Part shown: piece by piece, positions 48,871 through 62,759 of the stretch | Position numbering within the stretch: position 1 is the first letter of the stretch | Layout of the letters: the number at the start of each line of letters is the position of its first letter | Assembly: GCF_000004075.3 (NCBI RefSeq) | Contig: NC_026658.2 | Coordinates: forward strand, 15,426,075-15,490,074 | DNA length: 64,000 bases | Reading direction: 5' to 3' | DNA from: Cucumis sativus | Lineage: Eukaryota; Streptophyta; Magnoliopsida; Cucurbitales; Cucurbitaceae | The notes under the pieces: generated by a model | Databases searched by the model: none | What the model was told of the DNA's origin: nothing | What the model saw: only the letters and a program-made list of their open reading frames with translations | Program-made: the position numbers and the translations under genes

Positions 48871-50474
48871 CACAACTACAAGAAGAACCAGTAGACCAAG
48901 TTGCGAGTTGCAGTATTACACTTTCTACAAACTTGACAAAAAATCTTGATTTAAAAAGGACATCAAAGTAAGAGCTTCAGCATAGATGACTCCAAAAGGG
49001 AGAAAAACGTGTTCATTAAATGCATCTTCTTACCAACTATCTCAGCCTTGATTCCTTCTGCACAAAGGTTTTCATAACTTCTCTCAATGCTTGAAAACCA
49101 TAGAGAACGACCATAAAAATCACTTACTTCTGTACTCAAATAGCTTGAAAGGAAAACAGTGTGTGTGAATAACAACGAGCTTGAATGGGGGAAGAAGGTA
49201 GTGTGATCAAGCTTCGACTGTCGTGCGTGGCAAGAGAGCCCACAGAGCAGGAGAAGGTAGCTCACGAAAGGGAATCCGTCACAAAGATTGAGGAAGAAAA
49301 TCCCTTAGGAGGTGAAAGACCGACGAGTCGAGCCTTCATCAAGAGTCTGACGAAGAGAAGAAGGGATTTGTACATGGCAAAGGACGTGGATCAATTTGGG
49401 AAGGAGAAAAGTAGGAGAAGAAGAAGAAGTCGGGGAAGGAGAAGAAAGGGTATCGTGGGTATGGAGAGAGAAGAAGGAAAATTTGTGGAAAATAAATAAA
49501 TAAATTTTTTTAAAAAAATAAAAAGTTACATATTTAAGGATCTTTTTCAAGAGTCTTAAACCTTAAAATAAAGTAATATCATTTTCGAAGGATCTATTAA
49601 CCTTCGAAGAAGGTCATACATTTTTCAAATGAATTATTTAACCTTTGAGTAAGGTCGTACCGTTTTTCGAACGATCTATTTAACTTTTGAAGAAAATATC
49701 CTTTCCAAAGGTTTTATTTTAACCTTTGAAAAAAATAAGATCTTTTTCGAGAGTTTTATTTAACCTTTGAAATAAAATAAGAACTTTTTTTAGAGTTTTA
49801 TCTAACCTTTGAAGAAAGTACATCATTTTTATAAATATTTTTTAAAACCTTCTATATGGGCCTTTTAAAAAATAAAGCAAAACGGCAAAATATTTAGCTT
49901 CTATAGATAAATTTTGAAAATGAAAATTCGTAAAAATATTTCTTAAAAATTACATATTCAAAAATAATTATTGGAGTCGATATTATCGAAGGTATTTTCA
50001 ACACCTTCAATAAAATGTATATCTTTTTCAAAAGATTTTATTAATCTTTGATAAAAAAAAAAAAAATACATATTTCTCAAAGGCTTTTTCAAAACCTCTT
50101 GTATGTATAGTTTTTTTCAAAAGTTATTTATTATCCTCTAATAAAAAGAAGATATTATCGAAGGTGTTGAAGAAACCTCTGATAAAATGTATATATTTTT
50201 CAAAGGATTATATTGACCTTTGATAAAAAGTACATATTTCTCAAAGGTTTTTTCAAAATGTATATTTTTTTCGAAGGATCTTTAGTAGATATTATTGAAG
50301 GTTTTTCCAACACCTTCGATAAAATGTATATCTTAAGTTTTTATTATTCTTTGATAAAAAGTATATATTTTTTAAAGATTTTTTCGAAACTTTAGATGAA
50401 TGTATATTTTTTCTAAGATTTTTTATAGCCTTCAATGAAAGATGGTTGAAATAGACCATTTTCTTGTAGTAATA
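48871..50474. mobile_element. Probable decayed CACTA-like element with hairpin array
   Basis: The left edge CACAACTACAAGAAGAACC (48871) and the reverse complement of the right edge, TATTACTACAAGAAAATGG (ending 50474), both resemble the CACTA end CACTACTACAAG with one or two substitutions. Flanking triplets (CCA, GTT) do not match, so the borders are tentative. The right half (49540-50450) is a chain of small inverted repeats such as TTCGAAGG-N9-CCTTCGAA (49584-49608). It contains a 104-codon Arg/Glu-rich ORF at 49185-49499 with no recognised domain. Confidence 0.5.
49540..50450. repeat. Array of short hairpins (AAGG...CCTT) with higher-order repeats
   Basis: Variants of AAAGGTTTTATTTAACCTTTG recur about every 50-60 bp on the left. 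On the right, larger units starting TATTATCGAAGGT recur at about 49978, 50152 and 50286 and contain GATAAAATGTATATC and TTTCTCAAAGG. They are probably subterminal repeats of the surrounding element. Confidence 0.75.
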
Positions 50475-51206
50475 GTTACCCAAAAGAAACTACTTTTCAA
50501 CATCATGGCTGGAAGATATCATACCATTCCAATGAAATATGGTTAAGAGACTTACCCCACCAAATTAAAATACTTTTTTTCCTAAAATCAATTAAGAGTA
50601 GAGTTCAAATATTCCTTTGTTGAGTACAGAACAATTCTCAAATTTTAAAATTTCTTTAATATAATAACTAATAACAATGAATCGCTATGCTTTTCATTCA
50701 TGTTTAACTATGTTGTTTACCATTCGAGCAATACGCAACATGTTATCTAACCTTCGATTTGATTATAATGGTTAGTGTATCTATATATATGATAAGTTAA
50801 AAACACATTCATATTCGACTTCCTAATTGAACTACAAATTACACTTCTCATAACCTCACTTTTTCATTAAAAAAATACTTGTATTCATATGGAGAGAAGA
50901 GGGAAAATATTCATATATTAATTATGAGAGTCAAACATAGACATAACACAGAAACATAATTTCTAACTACATCTAGAAAAAACATCACAACTTAGGAAAT
51001 TAGAGATTAAAATGAACTACACTAAGAACTAATAGATAAAATTAAATGAAATAAACAAAAACCCAAAGACACACATATGAAAATTAAACCTTTTTTTTTT
51101 TTTTCAAAAACAAAAAGAGGAAAATATTACTATTTCGCCTCCAACCAAACCATATTGACGTTTATGTTACAGAGTAGAAAGTGAGTGAGTTGGGAAGCAA
51201 GTGGAC
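50475..51206. other. Spacer and 3' region of the auxin carrier gene
   Basis: AT-rich DNA without a coding region. The last 100 bp is likely the AUX1/LAX 3' untranslated region. Confidence 0.6.
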
Positions 51207-54200
51207 TTAGTGACGATGTGTCGGCGGAGGGGCAGGAGGATGAGAAGGCTTGCATTGATAGCACTTGGCAAAAAGGCCGAAAGAGTCTATCTGTCGGACG
51301 AAATTGGTGATGCTAGCCCACCCCCCAAACCCGAACCCGACTACGAAGATCCACACCACTATGAAGCTGTTTAGTACGTACATTGCCGTCCAGCTTGGGA
51401 GAAAGAATGGTGGCTTCTCCGCCGCATTCTGCCGGAGTATAATCATTTAAAATTATCACCACCTCAATTAATGTTGATACATACAAGTCCACGTTGCGAC
51501 AAATTAAAAAAGTTGGATTTAATTAGCAATAGAGAGAGATAAAAGGAGTAATGAGTGCGGACCTGTCTAGCAGAAGCTTTTCTGTAGGTAAGCATATGAG
51601 CGGCGGCGGGGATGATATAGACAGTAAAGCTAACCAAGAGAGCACCGACGGCGGAGTTGATTGGACCAAAGAAAGGGAAAATAATAGCCAAAAACCATAT
51701 TGGTACAACCACTGGCAGCCTCACCAATGCCCTTAAACATAGGCTCTTTGTGTCGTGCATTCCTATTACTTTCTCCCACACGAAGTATAGCGGCGTACAT
51801 GCAAACCCAAATGTTATGAACTGCAGACACCATTTTCGATATCACAAACCCGGGCAGGCCCAATTATTATTTAACAACTTTCCATTCTAAATACAACTTG
51901 ATCTTGTTATATATATATTAAAAAAAAAAGAATTACAAGGGTAAGAAGAAAACAGACCTGATGAATGAGCATTAAGATAACAGCGGCATCACGGAAGCGG
52001 TTCTTGGGAAGGAGCGAGAAGGCATTGGAATGGTTGAGAAGTTCATCACCGAAGGCCCAATAAACGGCGGAAGCTGATGGCAGCGTTAAAGTGAAAACGT
52101 ACAGCGTAGCCATCAAATAAATATACTTAAATTTCTGGGGTTTCCACATCGCGTGCATTATTTCCCTGTCAATAATAATTTTTTAACATCCACATTACAT
52201 AATAATACCATTCCCTTTCTTTTCTTTTCTTAATTATTTCATAATAATGATTATACTAATTAATTCCCAATCAAATAATACTGCAAAAGTTGTCCAGTTT
52301 AGATTAATTAACCTAAACATTTTTTAAAATTTTGTAAAATCTATGCTAGAAATTAGAGTAGAAAAGTCTACTAATGTGAACTTTCTCTTTCTAGCACTAG
52401 TGGGACTCATAAACTGTACCAATTATAAAATTGAACTATTAATAAAAATATTTAAAAATAAATTATTATTGAAATAATTTGGACCTCCTAAACACATGTG
52501 AACACCCTTTTTGCCTTTTCCTGCCTAGAAAATCTCTCTTTTCTATATATATGTAAAAATTAAAGAAAACATATAAAAGAAAAACACTTTATCACTCCTT
52601 TCACATTATTGACTCTATAATAAATAAATTGGTGCTTATCATTCCATTTTTATAATACTTGATTTCAGGATGAGTTTCAAAATAGCTTAAATTATAATAT
52701 ATTCTTTACTTAGTTAAAATTTTTTGATGAAGTTATAATATTACTACTTTATACCTTTCATAAATTTCATAAATATTTCAAAACTGTAACAAAAACTCGG
52801 GAGGGTGTAGAAATGTTAAAATCTGAAATTGGTTTCCAAGTAAAGAATATAGCTAAATATAGCATTGTAAATCCAATTTTTGTTCGATATTCTAACAAAT
52901 GTATATTTTAATGTTTAATAATTTTACAAACTTTATAATGAAATATAGAAATTTCTTAGACAAAAGAGAAAGGAACTTTTTCTAATTTAGAGGCTAATTA
53001 TAGTCTATGATTGATGAAAAGCATTTAAAGAAAATATTTAAGTTAATTATTGTTTAAGATTAAAGAAAAGTAACATAAACCCACTAATTTACTATTTTTA
53101 AAATGTGGGTCATTTATGACACTTCTCTCAAACTTGGTCTTTAAATAGATTAGCTAAGGTTGTACGACCTCTATACCTAGTATCAACTATAGGACCTCAA
53201 AATAAATGAATAACCCTTTTTCCTTTTAATTATTAAATCATAGCAACCTACCTATTTAGTATGGAAGATTTTCCTAAATAATAATGTCTCACCAATAACA
53301 TCCTAATACTCATTTACATTTTTATTATTAGTATTCGACATAGACATATCACCAAATAAAAACAACAGATAATTTTATGTTGAAATGAACATAATCCAAC
53401 TGACACGTGTTTTTATTATGAATCTCAATGTGGAAGATTCAATTTTCTTATTTCACGCATAGAACGTGAATGTAACTGATTTAAATATATATTTATATAT
53501 TTATAATTACTTTTCAAATATCTATCACTTTCGTTCACATTTTCCTCTCGTTTAACAATTTAAACCTTTTTTCTAAGTTTTATAATTGAGAAGAAAAAGA
53601 ATAAAAAAAACAAATCCCAACATTGGAAAAAATAATAAACAAAAACAAAAGTATGTAAGCAAAGTCGTAACTCCTAAGATCTAAAACAATTAAAAATCCA
53701 AATGAGAAAAAGGAAAGAATATATAATTTAGAAAATTGAAATTAGTATATAAGAAAGAGGGGAGGGACTTACACAGTGACAGCGTGGCCGCCGAAGGTGT
53801 AAAGAATATTGGTGGCGCCAGTGAAGTAGAGCACCAGTTTTGTCGGCCCGGAATGGGTAACGCCTTCAGTCTGAATTAAACACACACACACACATACACA
53901 TATGTATTTAGGAAAAAGAAAAAGAAGTACAGAGAGAGAGAGAGGAGGGCGGAGAGGAGAGAGAAACCTGGCCGTGAATAAGGGCGGCGGCAGCCAAGTA
54001 CCAGGCGGTGTAAGTGGTCATACCAAGGCCGAGAAAGGACCAAATCCGGTAATTGTGAAAAGAAGGGATGAAGACAGTGGTGGCGCAACATGCTCCGAAA
54101 ATGTATGTCCATGTTCTTTTGTCCAAGTGGTCATTAATGTAATAGATATTACTGTCCACATATCACATTTCTCAATATTATTTCTCATTTCATCACCTTT

Positions 54201-56185
54201 TTTTTTTCTTTTTTAATATCTATTCTCTTTATCTATCTACTCTAACGAATTCTACAATTAATTACAATCTTAGTTTATTGCTGCTCACATTTTCTCAATA
54301 ATTTACTAAATTCTTACCCAAATTTCAAAACATTTTGTTTTCCTTTACTATTTACACTCAAACAAAAACACTAAGATCACTAAAGGTTTTACATTTTATA
54401 CTTTCCCTTATTTATTTTATTTGAATGTACAAAAAACAAAATGAACTAAAATAGGACACTTTAAGAAAAATAAATAAACACATAAATAAATATCCACCTG
54501 ATTTTGTCCTCAAATATCTTTACACTATTTAAGACTGTGCGTGACGGAAAAAGAAAAGCATTATCAAAAAGAGGGGGAAAAACACTTTTAAGTGATTCTT
54601 TTTTAGTTCTCTAATTTTGCCATTTTAAAAAATATATGAGTTATTTGACTTATATATTCTACTTTATTTCCTATTTATGTAAAAGGGATTTTTATAAATA
54701 AAAAAACAAAACAAAACAAAAGTAATTAAAATAAAGCAAAAAAAATTATAAATAAAAGTTTAAGGTTTTAAAAGAAGAAAACATAAAAATAAAAGTGGAA
54801 TACAACTTAATAATATATTTTCTTTTTCTTTTTTAATTATTCATGGACATGACTTAGAAGAATCTAAGATATACTTTAAAATAATAAAGGAAAAAAAGAA
54901 AAGCAGTATAAATAGTAAATACAGAGGATTAATTTTTTTTGAAAAAAATAATAAAAAAGTACTTTTTGGTGGACTAAAAAGTAAAAAGAGTGAAGTGGCA
55001 TTTGTTGATTAAGAATAAAAATGAAGATGATAATAGTTATTAATTAGAGATAAATGGTTAACTAAATAAATAATTAAGTAATATAGTAGTGATTAGTTTT
55101 GATATGGTTACCTTGCGCATCCAATAAGCTGGATGACAGATCCGAAGAGAAGGAAAGTACAGTTGAAAGCGAGCCCCAAAGCCTTCCAGTGAGGTCCCAA
55201 TAGTCCATCAAGTACTTCGAACCACTGCAAGTGCAAACCAAAACCCCTGTTTTTTATTATGTCCAATCAAATCCATATTCATTCCTTTTCATCCTTTTAA
55301 AACAAAATATGGTCTTACAATATTTACAAAAATATAGATTAATATTTCTGGATGATGATGTTACATTAGTATATATTTTGGTTAATTTTTATATTTTACA
55401 AACTTTCTTATAATTACTCTAGAAAAATAAATTTAATTTAATCATTTCAAGAAACTTCTAAAGTAATAATACTCGAAAATTGACATCTTAAATTAATAAT
55501 AGTTGTTGAAATGACAAAAATTGAACCCTTAAAATTTATATTATTGTTACTTTATGAAATTTGAAGATACAATTTTTACAATTCCATAAAATTGAAGGAA
55601 TCGTTGAAAAACTAGAGAAGCGGTTGAACGTAAGAACGAGAGAGAAATATAAAAGTTAGTCGGGGGAATTTTAAACTCATCCTCGAAGGATTTTGACAAT
55701 GGAACCTGAATGACATGGTTTTTGAAGTTAACATTCTCCTTCTCCTTCCTGCTTCTGTATTCGATATACAGAACACTGATCAAATACGCTGTCCAACTTC
55801 CGATCAGCCCATAGAAAATCTGAAAGATAATTCCGGAGAGCATTCCGAGTTGTGAAAATGAGTAAGGCAGAGTCAAAAGCACCTGAGCCACCTGTAAAAA
55901 TTTCACATAAACAACAGACAAATAAAGAGATTCAGTGGTTTCCCGGCGAAACTACGAGCAGTGTTCCGATGAATTTAATGAGAATTTTACTTGGTTTGAA
56001 GCACAACTAAACCAAGCATCCCAAGCAGAGCCGCCGTGCCAGAGGAGGTTTTTCATTTGAAAAACAGAGTTCTGCGGCTGTTCTCCGCCGTCGGCTTCTT
56101 CCCCTTCCTCCTTTCCTCCGCCGTGCTCCACCTCGTTCGCGGTGGTCGGCACAATCGCTTCCTCTGCTTGTTTCTGTCCCAACAT
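51207..56185 (-). CDS. AUX1/LAX1-like: Auxin influx carrier, AUX1/LAX1 type
   Basis: Eight exons on the minus strand, 56185-55991, 55891-55706, 55224-55112, 54151-53968, 53870-53773, 52165-51958, 51820-51563 and 51428-51207, give 487 residues, the usual length. After an acidic N-terminal tail come about 11 membrane segments of the amino-acid/auxin permease fold, which imports indole-3-acetic acid with protons across the plasma membrane. Family blocks include FWHGG-like LLWHGGSAWDAWFSCASNQVAQVL, IYYINDHLDKRTWTYIFGACC, GHAVTVEIMHAMWKPQKFK and GPINSAVGALLVSFTVYI. ARQNAAEKPPFFLPSWTAMYVLN and the end FGLFAKCYQCKP are AUX1/LAX1-like; LAX2/LAX3 read REN and LFTKCYQCPP there. Introns 3 (960 bp) and 5 (1.6 kb) are long. 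The neighbouring PSRP4 gene supports AUX1-type ancestry. Confidence 0.96.
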
Positions 56186-56960
56186 TTTCGTTTTCCGCTT
56201 GAAATCAAAACGTCTAAATCTTCACAGATCTGTTGGAATCAAACACAAACAAGACAATTATATAAGACAAAATCCATCTCAAAAAATTAATTTATTTCAA
56301 CAACAGGAATAATAAGAACTGTTTCTCTAAACTCACACACAAAACCCCAGGAAAACGAAAGTTCCCAGATCCAAAACTCAAATTAATCTAAATCAAATCC
56401 CCAAAAATTTAAGAAAATAATAATAATAATAACAACCAAATTGATCTCCAAACAAACAAACCAACCTTACTCGAAACGTCACTTTCTTCAAGAACCCAAA
56501 AGAGGAAAAGAAAAGAAGAAAGATCACCCAAATTGAAAAAAACAGAGCAATAAATCTCGAAACAGAAGAAAAGGATAAGGGAATTTGATTTAACTTCTGT
56601 GGGGGTTTGAAACGCTTTAAATGAGCTGAAATCGAAAAGGGCTAGGCTCAGAAATTAATGCAAGGCGACCACTAGAGTGGTGCTCAACTCGAAGACGGCG
56701 GCCGACGACGGCGACGGCGAGTGGCAGAGAATCTAGAAAGAAAAGAAAAAGGCTGCAGAACAGAGTATAGAAGAGGCTTTTTCAGCACAGTATGTGGAAG
56801 GATGAGAATTATTTATACAAAAAACAAAAGTAAGAGAAGGTGTTTTGAGTTCTTGAATTTTTGGGGTTGTGGGATTCGATTCTTGTTAAGGCGTTGTTTT
56901 GGAAACGAAATAGAACAAATTTTGTGATATTCTTTCGAATCAACCATTACCCACTGCCTC
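56186..56960 (-). promoter_or_regulatory. 5' leader of the auxin carrier gene
   Basis: Between the TATA box and the start codon lie about 750 bp of moderately GC-rich DNA (56650-56760 on the upper strand is GC-rich). This suggests a long leader, perhaps with an intron, but I could not fix the splice sites. The ORF at 56721-56927 on the other strand has no family features. Confidence 0.45.
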
Positions 56961-56970
56961 TATTTATAGC
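56961..56970 (-). promoter_or_regulatory. TATA box of the auxin carrier gene
   Basis: Reads GCTATAAATA on the minus strand, followed by GAGGCAGTGGG. It predicts transcription from about 56930-56938. Confidence 0.6.
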
Positions 56971-59900
56971 CACCTCATAAACTGTAAATTAATAGCAACT
57001 CCCTATGTTTCTTTTTCTTACTTCAAAATTTTCCCCAAAATTACATTTTTGGACTTACTTTTCCATCAACTTTTCATTTTATGTTACAAATTTTACTTTT
57101 TAAGTCTATATTTCTATTTTAATTTTATTCTTCTCTCAATTTTGATTAATTTCTATTTCTCATTAAATACTTATATACATTTTGAAATCAAGGTAAATGA
57201 TAAAAAAAATAGGGAAAGTTAATTAATCATAATTCTTTTTTAGTTTAGTAAATAGATTTAACTTTTTAATTTCTAAAAATTAGTAAATAGATATTGATAG
57301 TAAGGAACAAAAATAAATGTCATAATGAAAATCTTAAAATTTGAAATTGAAAGATCAAATCAAATAAGATTTGTAATTTATCAGTAAAATTGCAACATTT
57401 TCAAAATTAGAAATCCACTTAAAATTAAACTCAAAAGATAAGGACTAAAGATGTAATATTTTTAAATTTAACAAAAAAAAAAAAAACTAAATCCAAAACT
57501 TGGAAATTCAATGGGTTATTTTCTCATTATATTGGATGAGTAATATTGATACAACAAGTTTATACAAGTTCATTTATACTTGGAGGTTAAAATAAATGTT
57601 TGATTCTTCTAATTTAAATTTAATTATATTATATTTTATATTTTATCGATTATTTGATCAATAAATCTTAAAATTAAACAAATTTTAAAGTATAAGAATC
57701 AAAAGGTTAAATATTATATAAGTCTCAATTTGTAAGAAATATTACTTTCAAATTTGTAATGATTTAGTCAAAAAATGTGAAACTTTTTTACAATTAAGTA
57801 TATGTTTGGATTAACTTAACAATTACTTTAAACAAAAATTGATTAAAATACGTGTCAAAAGTTATTTTAAGTGATTGTCAAATATTCTAATTTTTTAAAT
57901 GATTTTTTTAAATCAAATATTTAAAAATACATTTTAAACGCATTTTTATTTTTCAAACTTTAAAATGGGATAAAATCAATATTGTATTTGAAAATTTGTA
58001 ACTATTTATTATTTATCGTAAAAAATATTGTTACAAAAAAAATTATCCATATTTTAAGTTATGAATTAAATATGTGTTTAATAAATAGAAAATTCTTAAA
58101 AATAGAATATTAAGTTATGAATTAAATATGTATTTAATAAATAGAAAATTCTTAAAAATAGAATTTTTAATAAAATATTTACCGATATATTTTTTTTTAG
58201 TAATATTGTTGTATCGAGAGTAAATAATTTATTTTTCTAAAAAATATCTCTTTATAAATTATAAAATAATAAATCATTACATAATTTTTTTTTACACACA
58301 TAATTAGATTTTTAAAAAAAATTAAAGGTGATTAAATTATTACAAATATTAAAATATAGAACCTACCCAACCCAACTAAACTTTGTGGACTTAATACATA
58401 CTAAAAATACTTACCCTAAATTAATATTTCATGAAAGTCCTAACATAAATAAATAAATATATAATTTTAATATTTCGTATTTCATAACTTTTAAAAAACT
58501 TTGTTAATTTATACAAATATATCATTAAAGTCTACCCTATAACATAAAAGAGTAAAATTAAGTACCACTTTTTCCAAGTGCTTTTAAGGCCAATTGCTGT
58601 ATTTTTAAATTTCAGAATTTAGTACTCATAATTTATATAAAACATGAAATTAGTCCACATGGTTTGTATATTTCCAAAATTCTTTCCTTCACATTACCGT
58701 TCATACTATCTGTTTCACTGAATAAATTAAGTTTGAGATCCAAAATCAAAATTATATTTCACTATAATTAAATTGTTAACATTTAATGACTTACTAAAAT
58801 TTTAGAACAGTGAAATTTGATAGTTCATATTTTCTCTTATTATTATCATTACAATGTATAATTGACATGTCTATACATTTTTAGTTTTTTTTTTTTTTTT
58901 TGTCCTTATTTTTATTTTTTATAATTAAATTAAAATGAGTTTGAGATTAAAATCATAATTTTTTACAATATATATATTTTTTAACTATTTCAAATATACT
59001 ACCTTATTAATATTACCATTTTTATTTATCAATGCCCCTTTTAAGCAATTTTTTTAAAAAAAATGAAATAGAAATAGAAATATTAAAATCATAATTTTAT
59101 TTGTGTGTTAATCCCTAATGTTTTGTTCTTTAAGTATGATTGTTGATAGTTGAAGATCCTTAAATATAATACAAAAAGGAAACAACGTCACAATTAGGTT
59201 ATAAAAGAGATGAAGGGAAAGAAGACAGTGAAGACTTTCTATGATAAGATCTAAGGCCGAAGTAAACAATTATATGCAATATGAATTAATATCACATGGA
59301 GAAATTATATTAAAAAATTATGTTACATTCGAATGTTCGTGTACATGTGTATGGATTCACTAACGAAATTATATGTAATGATAAAATTAAGGTAGTAAAT
59401 GTTACATTATTTTATTCAAGAGATATCGATTAATTAGTGTAGTTATTGTTACAAAATCTTTTTCGCTCGTAAAATTTAAGTTACATTAAACACATTTCAA
59501 AGTCTCTATTTTCTAGCTCTTCTCGATCTCTAGACAATTACTAACTTGATCGTCGAAACGCTGGTGGCTAAGCACTACACCAACAAGATTCTCTATTGTA
59601 CAAACAATTGTTAAACTTTATGAACGTTGCAAATTCAAGTTAGTACCAACATATAGTATCAATGTGATTTTTTTTTCTCAACTTGTTTTCCTCAAAAACA
59701 TAACAAAAAAAGGCTTTTTTCTTTCTAAATTTTGTTTGTAACGAAAACTTATTAGATGTTTATAGTTGCAATATCGAGTAAAGTATAAGATTAACCTTAT
59801 AATACTTATTTAGATTTGAGATATAACTTTTAATGAAAATTGAAAGTTTCATGTCAAAGTCGATAACTACTCCGACAAGCATTTTTGCCAAATTTATTCT

Positions 59901-61300
59901 CTTTTTTTTTTTATCAAAATATATTCAACACACGAGACTATAATAAATAAGATTGTCTCCTAAAAACAGTCAAACTCGAATTAAAAAATAACATGCTCCA
60001 TAATAATTACTAGATACAAATTTGAAGTACAAGTGTGTGCACTTTCTCTCTCTTACATCTAAAAGTGTCAACTACGATGTGTTGATATCACCAAATATTT
60101 TTTCTTGTCAACGAAATCGTTTGAACAAATTTTTACTCAAATTACATAAGCGTACGTGATGTTATGTATAATTTTCTACCATATTTTCCATAATTATAAA
60201 TGCCCATACCAAGAAAGCAAAATGATAGGTGATACGAAATAAACTATTTTCCAATTCGATTCATGAGATTTTTTATTCTTATCCTTTGTTTTCTTCTTTT
60301 TTGGGGACAAATATTTAATTTGGTTGGATCACCCATCCTCGATTGTCAAACTTATATATTATTTCTTATTTTTTTCATAAATTTGTTGAATTAAAAGTAA
60401 CGAGAGTGACAAAAAGTGATAAAGAGGAACCGATTTTTCTAATTGAATTTTTAACCTTAATAGTCGAGTGTATAGATTCAATGTCATATTTTTGTTGGAT
60501 AATATTTTGGTATGCTCATACTTACGTACAAATAACACACAAACTCTTTTTAACTTCTTTTAATTTTATTTGATTTTTTATTTTTATAAATTAATTAAGT
60601 CTATAAACATATATTCCATGTCCATCAAACAAGTTTTTAAATTCTTAACCTTTATAATATACTTTTTTTTCTTTAAGTTTTTAAAATCTAAGTGAAATTT
60701 TTTAGAACTAAAAAAAAGTAATTTTTGAAAATGTATTTTATATTTTGAAATTTGGCTAAATATCAGAAAGTATGGTAAAAAATAAGTGGAAATAAACTTA
60801 ATCACTTTATAAAATAAAATAATCCCAAAAAAGAAAAAAGTATTGTATAATAAAATTGTATGCATAAGCTACCATGCCAATTTAAAATTAATAAAGTAAA
60901 TGACATCATTAATTTTCTATTCACTCATTCTAAATGAGTTATTACGTCAAATTTCCATTTTTGACAAACTATTTATATCTCATACAACAAAATTTATTAC
61001 ATTTAAATATTTTTGTAAATATTTTATTTTTGATCCTTTTTTATTTAAATATTGATAATAAAATTTAATATAATATAACGATAAATAAATAAAGGACCGT
61101 TTGAATCGTCCTCACAATGAATTCCTTTCAATTCAATCATTTTATTTTTTTTAAATGGTTTATTTTAAAAATAAAAAAGCAAACACATATAAATCGTTAG
61201 GAATTTTAAATTAGAAAATGAAAGATTACATATTAAATGGTTATAATAATTATAAATTGCTATAAATTTGAGAAGGAAGAAAAAAAAAAGTTTTAATTTG
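56971..61300. other. Gene-free AT-rich region upstream of the auxin carrier
   Basis: More than 4 kb of AT-rich DNA with no supportable exon, RNA gene or complete transposon. It includes the tandem duplication at 58054. It may hold distal regulatory sequence of the auxin carrier gene. Confidence 0.55.
58054..58164. repeat. Near-exact tandem duplication, period 56 bp
   Basis: Bases 58054-58108 repeat at 58110-58164 with one G/A difference; each contains ATTCTTAAAAATAGAAT. Confidence 0.9.
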
Positions 61301-61301
61301 A

Positions 61302-61358
61302 TTGACTCAGTCAAAGTACGACGTGGACCGAGAGAATATATATATATATATATATTTA
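61302..61358 (+). promoter_or_regulatory. W-box palindrome followed by an (AT)n tract
   Basis: TTGACTCAGTCAA (61302-61314) is a palindrome made of two opposed W-box cores (TTGAC) around a TGACTCA-like centre. ACGTGG (61321-61326) and an AT tract that could serve as TATA (61337-61358) follow. No transcript downstream can be confirmed. Confidence 0.35.
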
Positions 61359-62759
61359 ACAACCATTAATTTTTCTGGTTCATTAATGGTTGAATTACAT
61401 CTCCGCTCCTCACACAAAGAGTTAGCCGTAGATCAAGCCCATGACGACGGCTCCTCAACTCAATAATCTCCCCGACCCGGCTGAAGCCACGCGCAAGACC
61501 AAACCTCTTACAACCCCACTCTCCGCCGTCCAATGAGTGCTCATAATTAATCTTCCGATTCCCCATTTTTGACTTCGGCGGCGGGGGCGGCATTTGGCAA
61601 GGCCCATCGCCGGGTGCCGGCTCCACCATGGATCCAGCGGCTGAGAGACACTTTATTTATTGTTGTTGTTATTTTATGAATAATAAATATCCTTAAAAAG
61701 AAATTTCCCGGTGGGATCAACAGCTCAGATGCAATAAGGCAATTATTATAGAGTGGTAGACAGAATAATCACACGTGACATAGAGCATAAAGTGCTTCAG
61801 TTTCTAATAAAAAGTTTACAACTTTATTTATTAAAGTCAATTTCATGGGTTCTCTTCAAACCCTAAATATAAACCTACTACTACATCATTCATATTTACA
61901 ACTCTAGATTACGAACACTTTTGTTAAAGTAAATGTACTTAGATCCATCCCAAATTGAATAATCATTGTATACTCTCCTAAAGTCCAAGATTTTATTATC
62001 CATTTTTCTAATTATTTTACTAAAAAATTACTAATACTTAAATTAATTTATTTATGACATAGTAAAATTTGAGTCAAATATAGATGTTTTAATTTTGAAT
62101 TTTCTGAATTGGTTGGAAGATGTTCTTGTACTTGTTTGGGTTTTCTTAACATACACACATAAAAATCAATTAATATAGTTCAATCAAAAGAAATTTCTTT
62201 AGCTTTTATGGTAATATTAAGTTTTGGGTTTCTAGGTTTAGTTTAATTTAGTTTAGTATACAAAGTGTATATTAACTTGATACATTCATTAATTTATTAA
62301 ATGCAATTTAGATATATTCCAATCAAAATAAAAAAAGTACAAAAAGGTAGGAGCTTTTTCTTTTTCCTTTAACTAGTAAGTAGTCAAAGCAACAGATATA
62401 TATATATATATAGTACCCTAATAATACCTAGTTACTTCTATTTTTCTTTCTAAATTGTAAGACTACTTCAATTTACATTGAACTCCTAATCAAATGCCAT
62501 TGAGAGTAGATAATAAGAGTAGTACTACAAAACCTAGCCTTTTCAACCTCATAAAAAAACTATTTTTCATTTAATTTTTTAAAATAGATTGAAATTGTTT
62601 TATAATTACAAACAATCGTAGAATTATTTTTATAAGTAAACGTAGAAATGTGTAAAATAATGAAATTTGAAAGAGGTATCCAATGACAATGATTTGTGGA
62701 AATATTTTTCAACATGTAACAGTGATGGTGTGTGAGAACATTCTAACACATGAATAAAA
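61359..62759. other. GC-rich island (61380-61640) then gene-free AT-rich DNA
   Basis: The island stands out from its AT-rich surroundings. It has an 87-codon minus-strand frame (61629-61366, ATG in CCATGG) with a Pro-rich start and a 31-codon plus-strand frame (from 61441); neither resembles a known family. It could be a gene remnant, a short untranslated exon or an unannotated transcript. From 61640 to 62759 nothing further is seen apart from a short AT tract near 62400. Confidence 0.35.

Noticed and set aside
49185-49499. 104-codon Arg/Glu-rich plus-strand frame
   Set aside because: Low complexity, no domain, and inside a probable transposon; not listed as a gene.
61366-61629. 87-codon minus-strand frame with a Pro-rich start
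   Set aside because: No recognisable family, no homologous block, no splice or poly(A) context; noted only as part of a GC-rich island.
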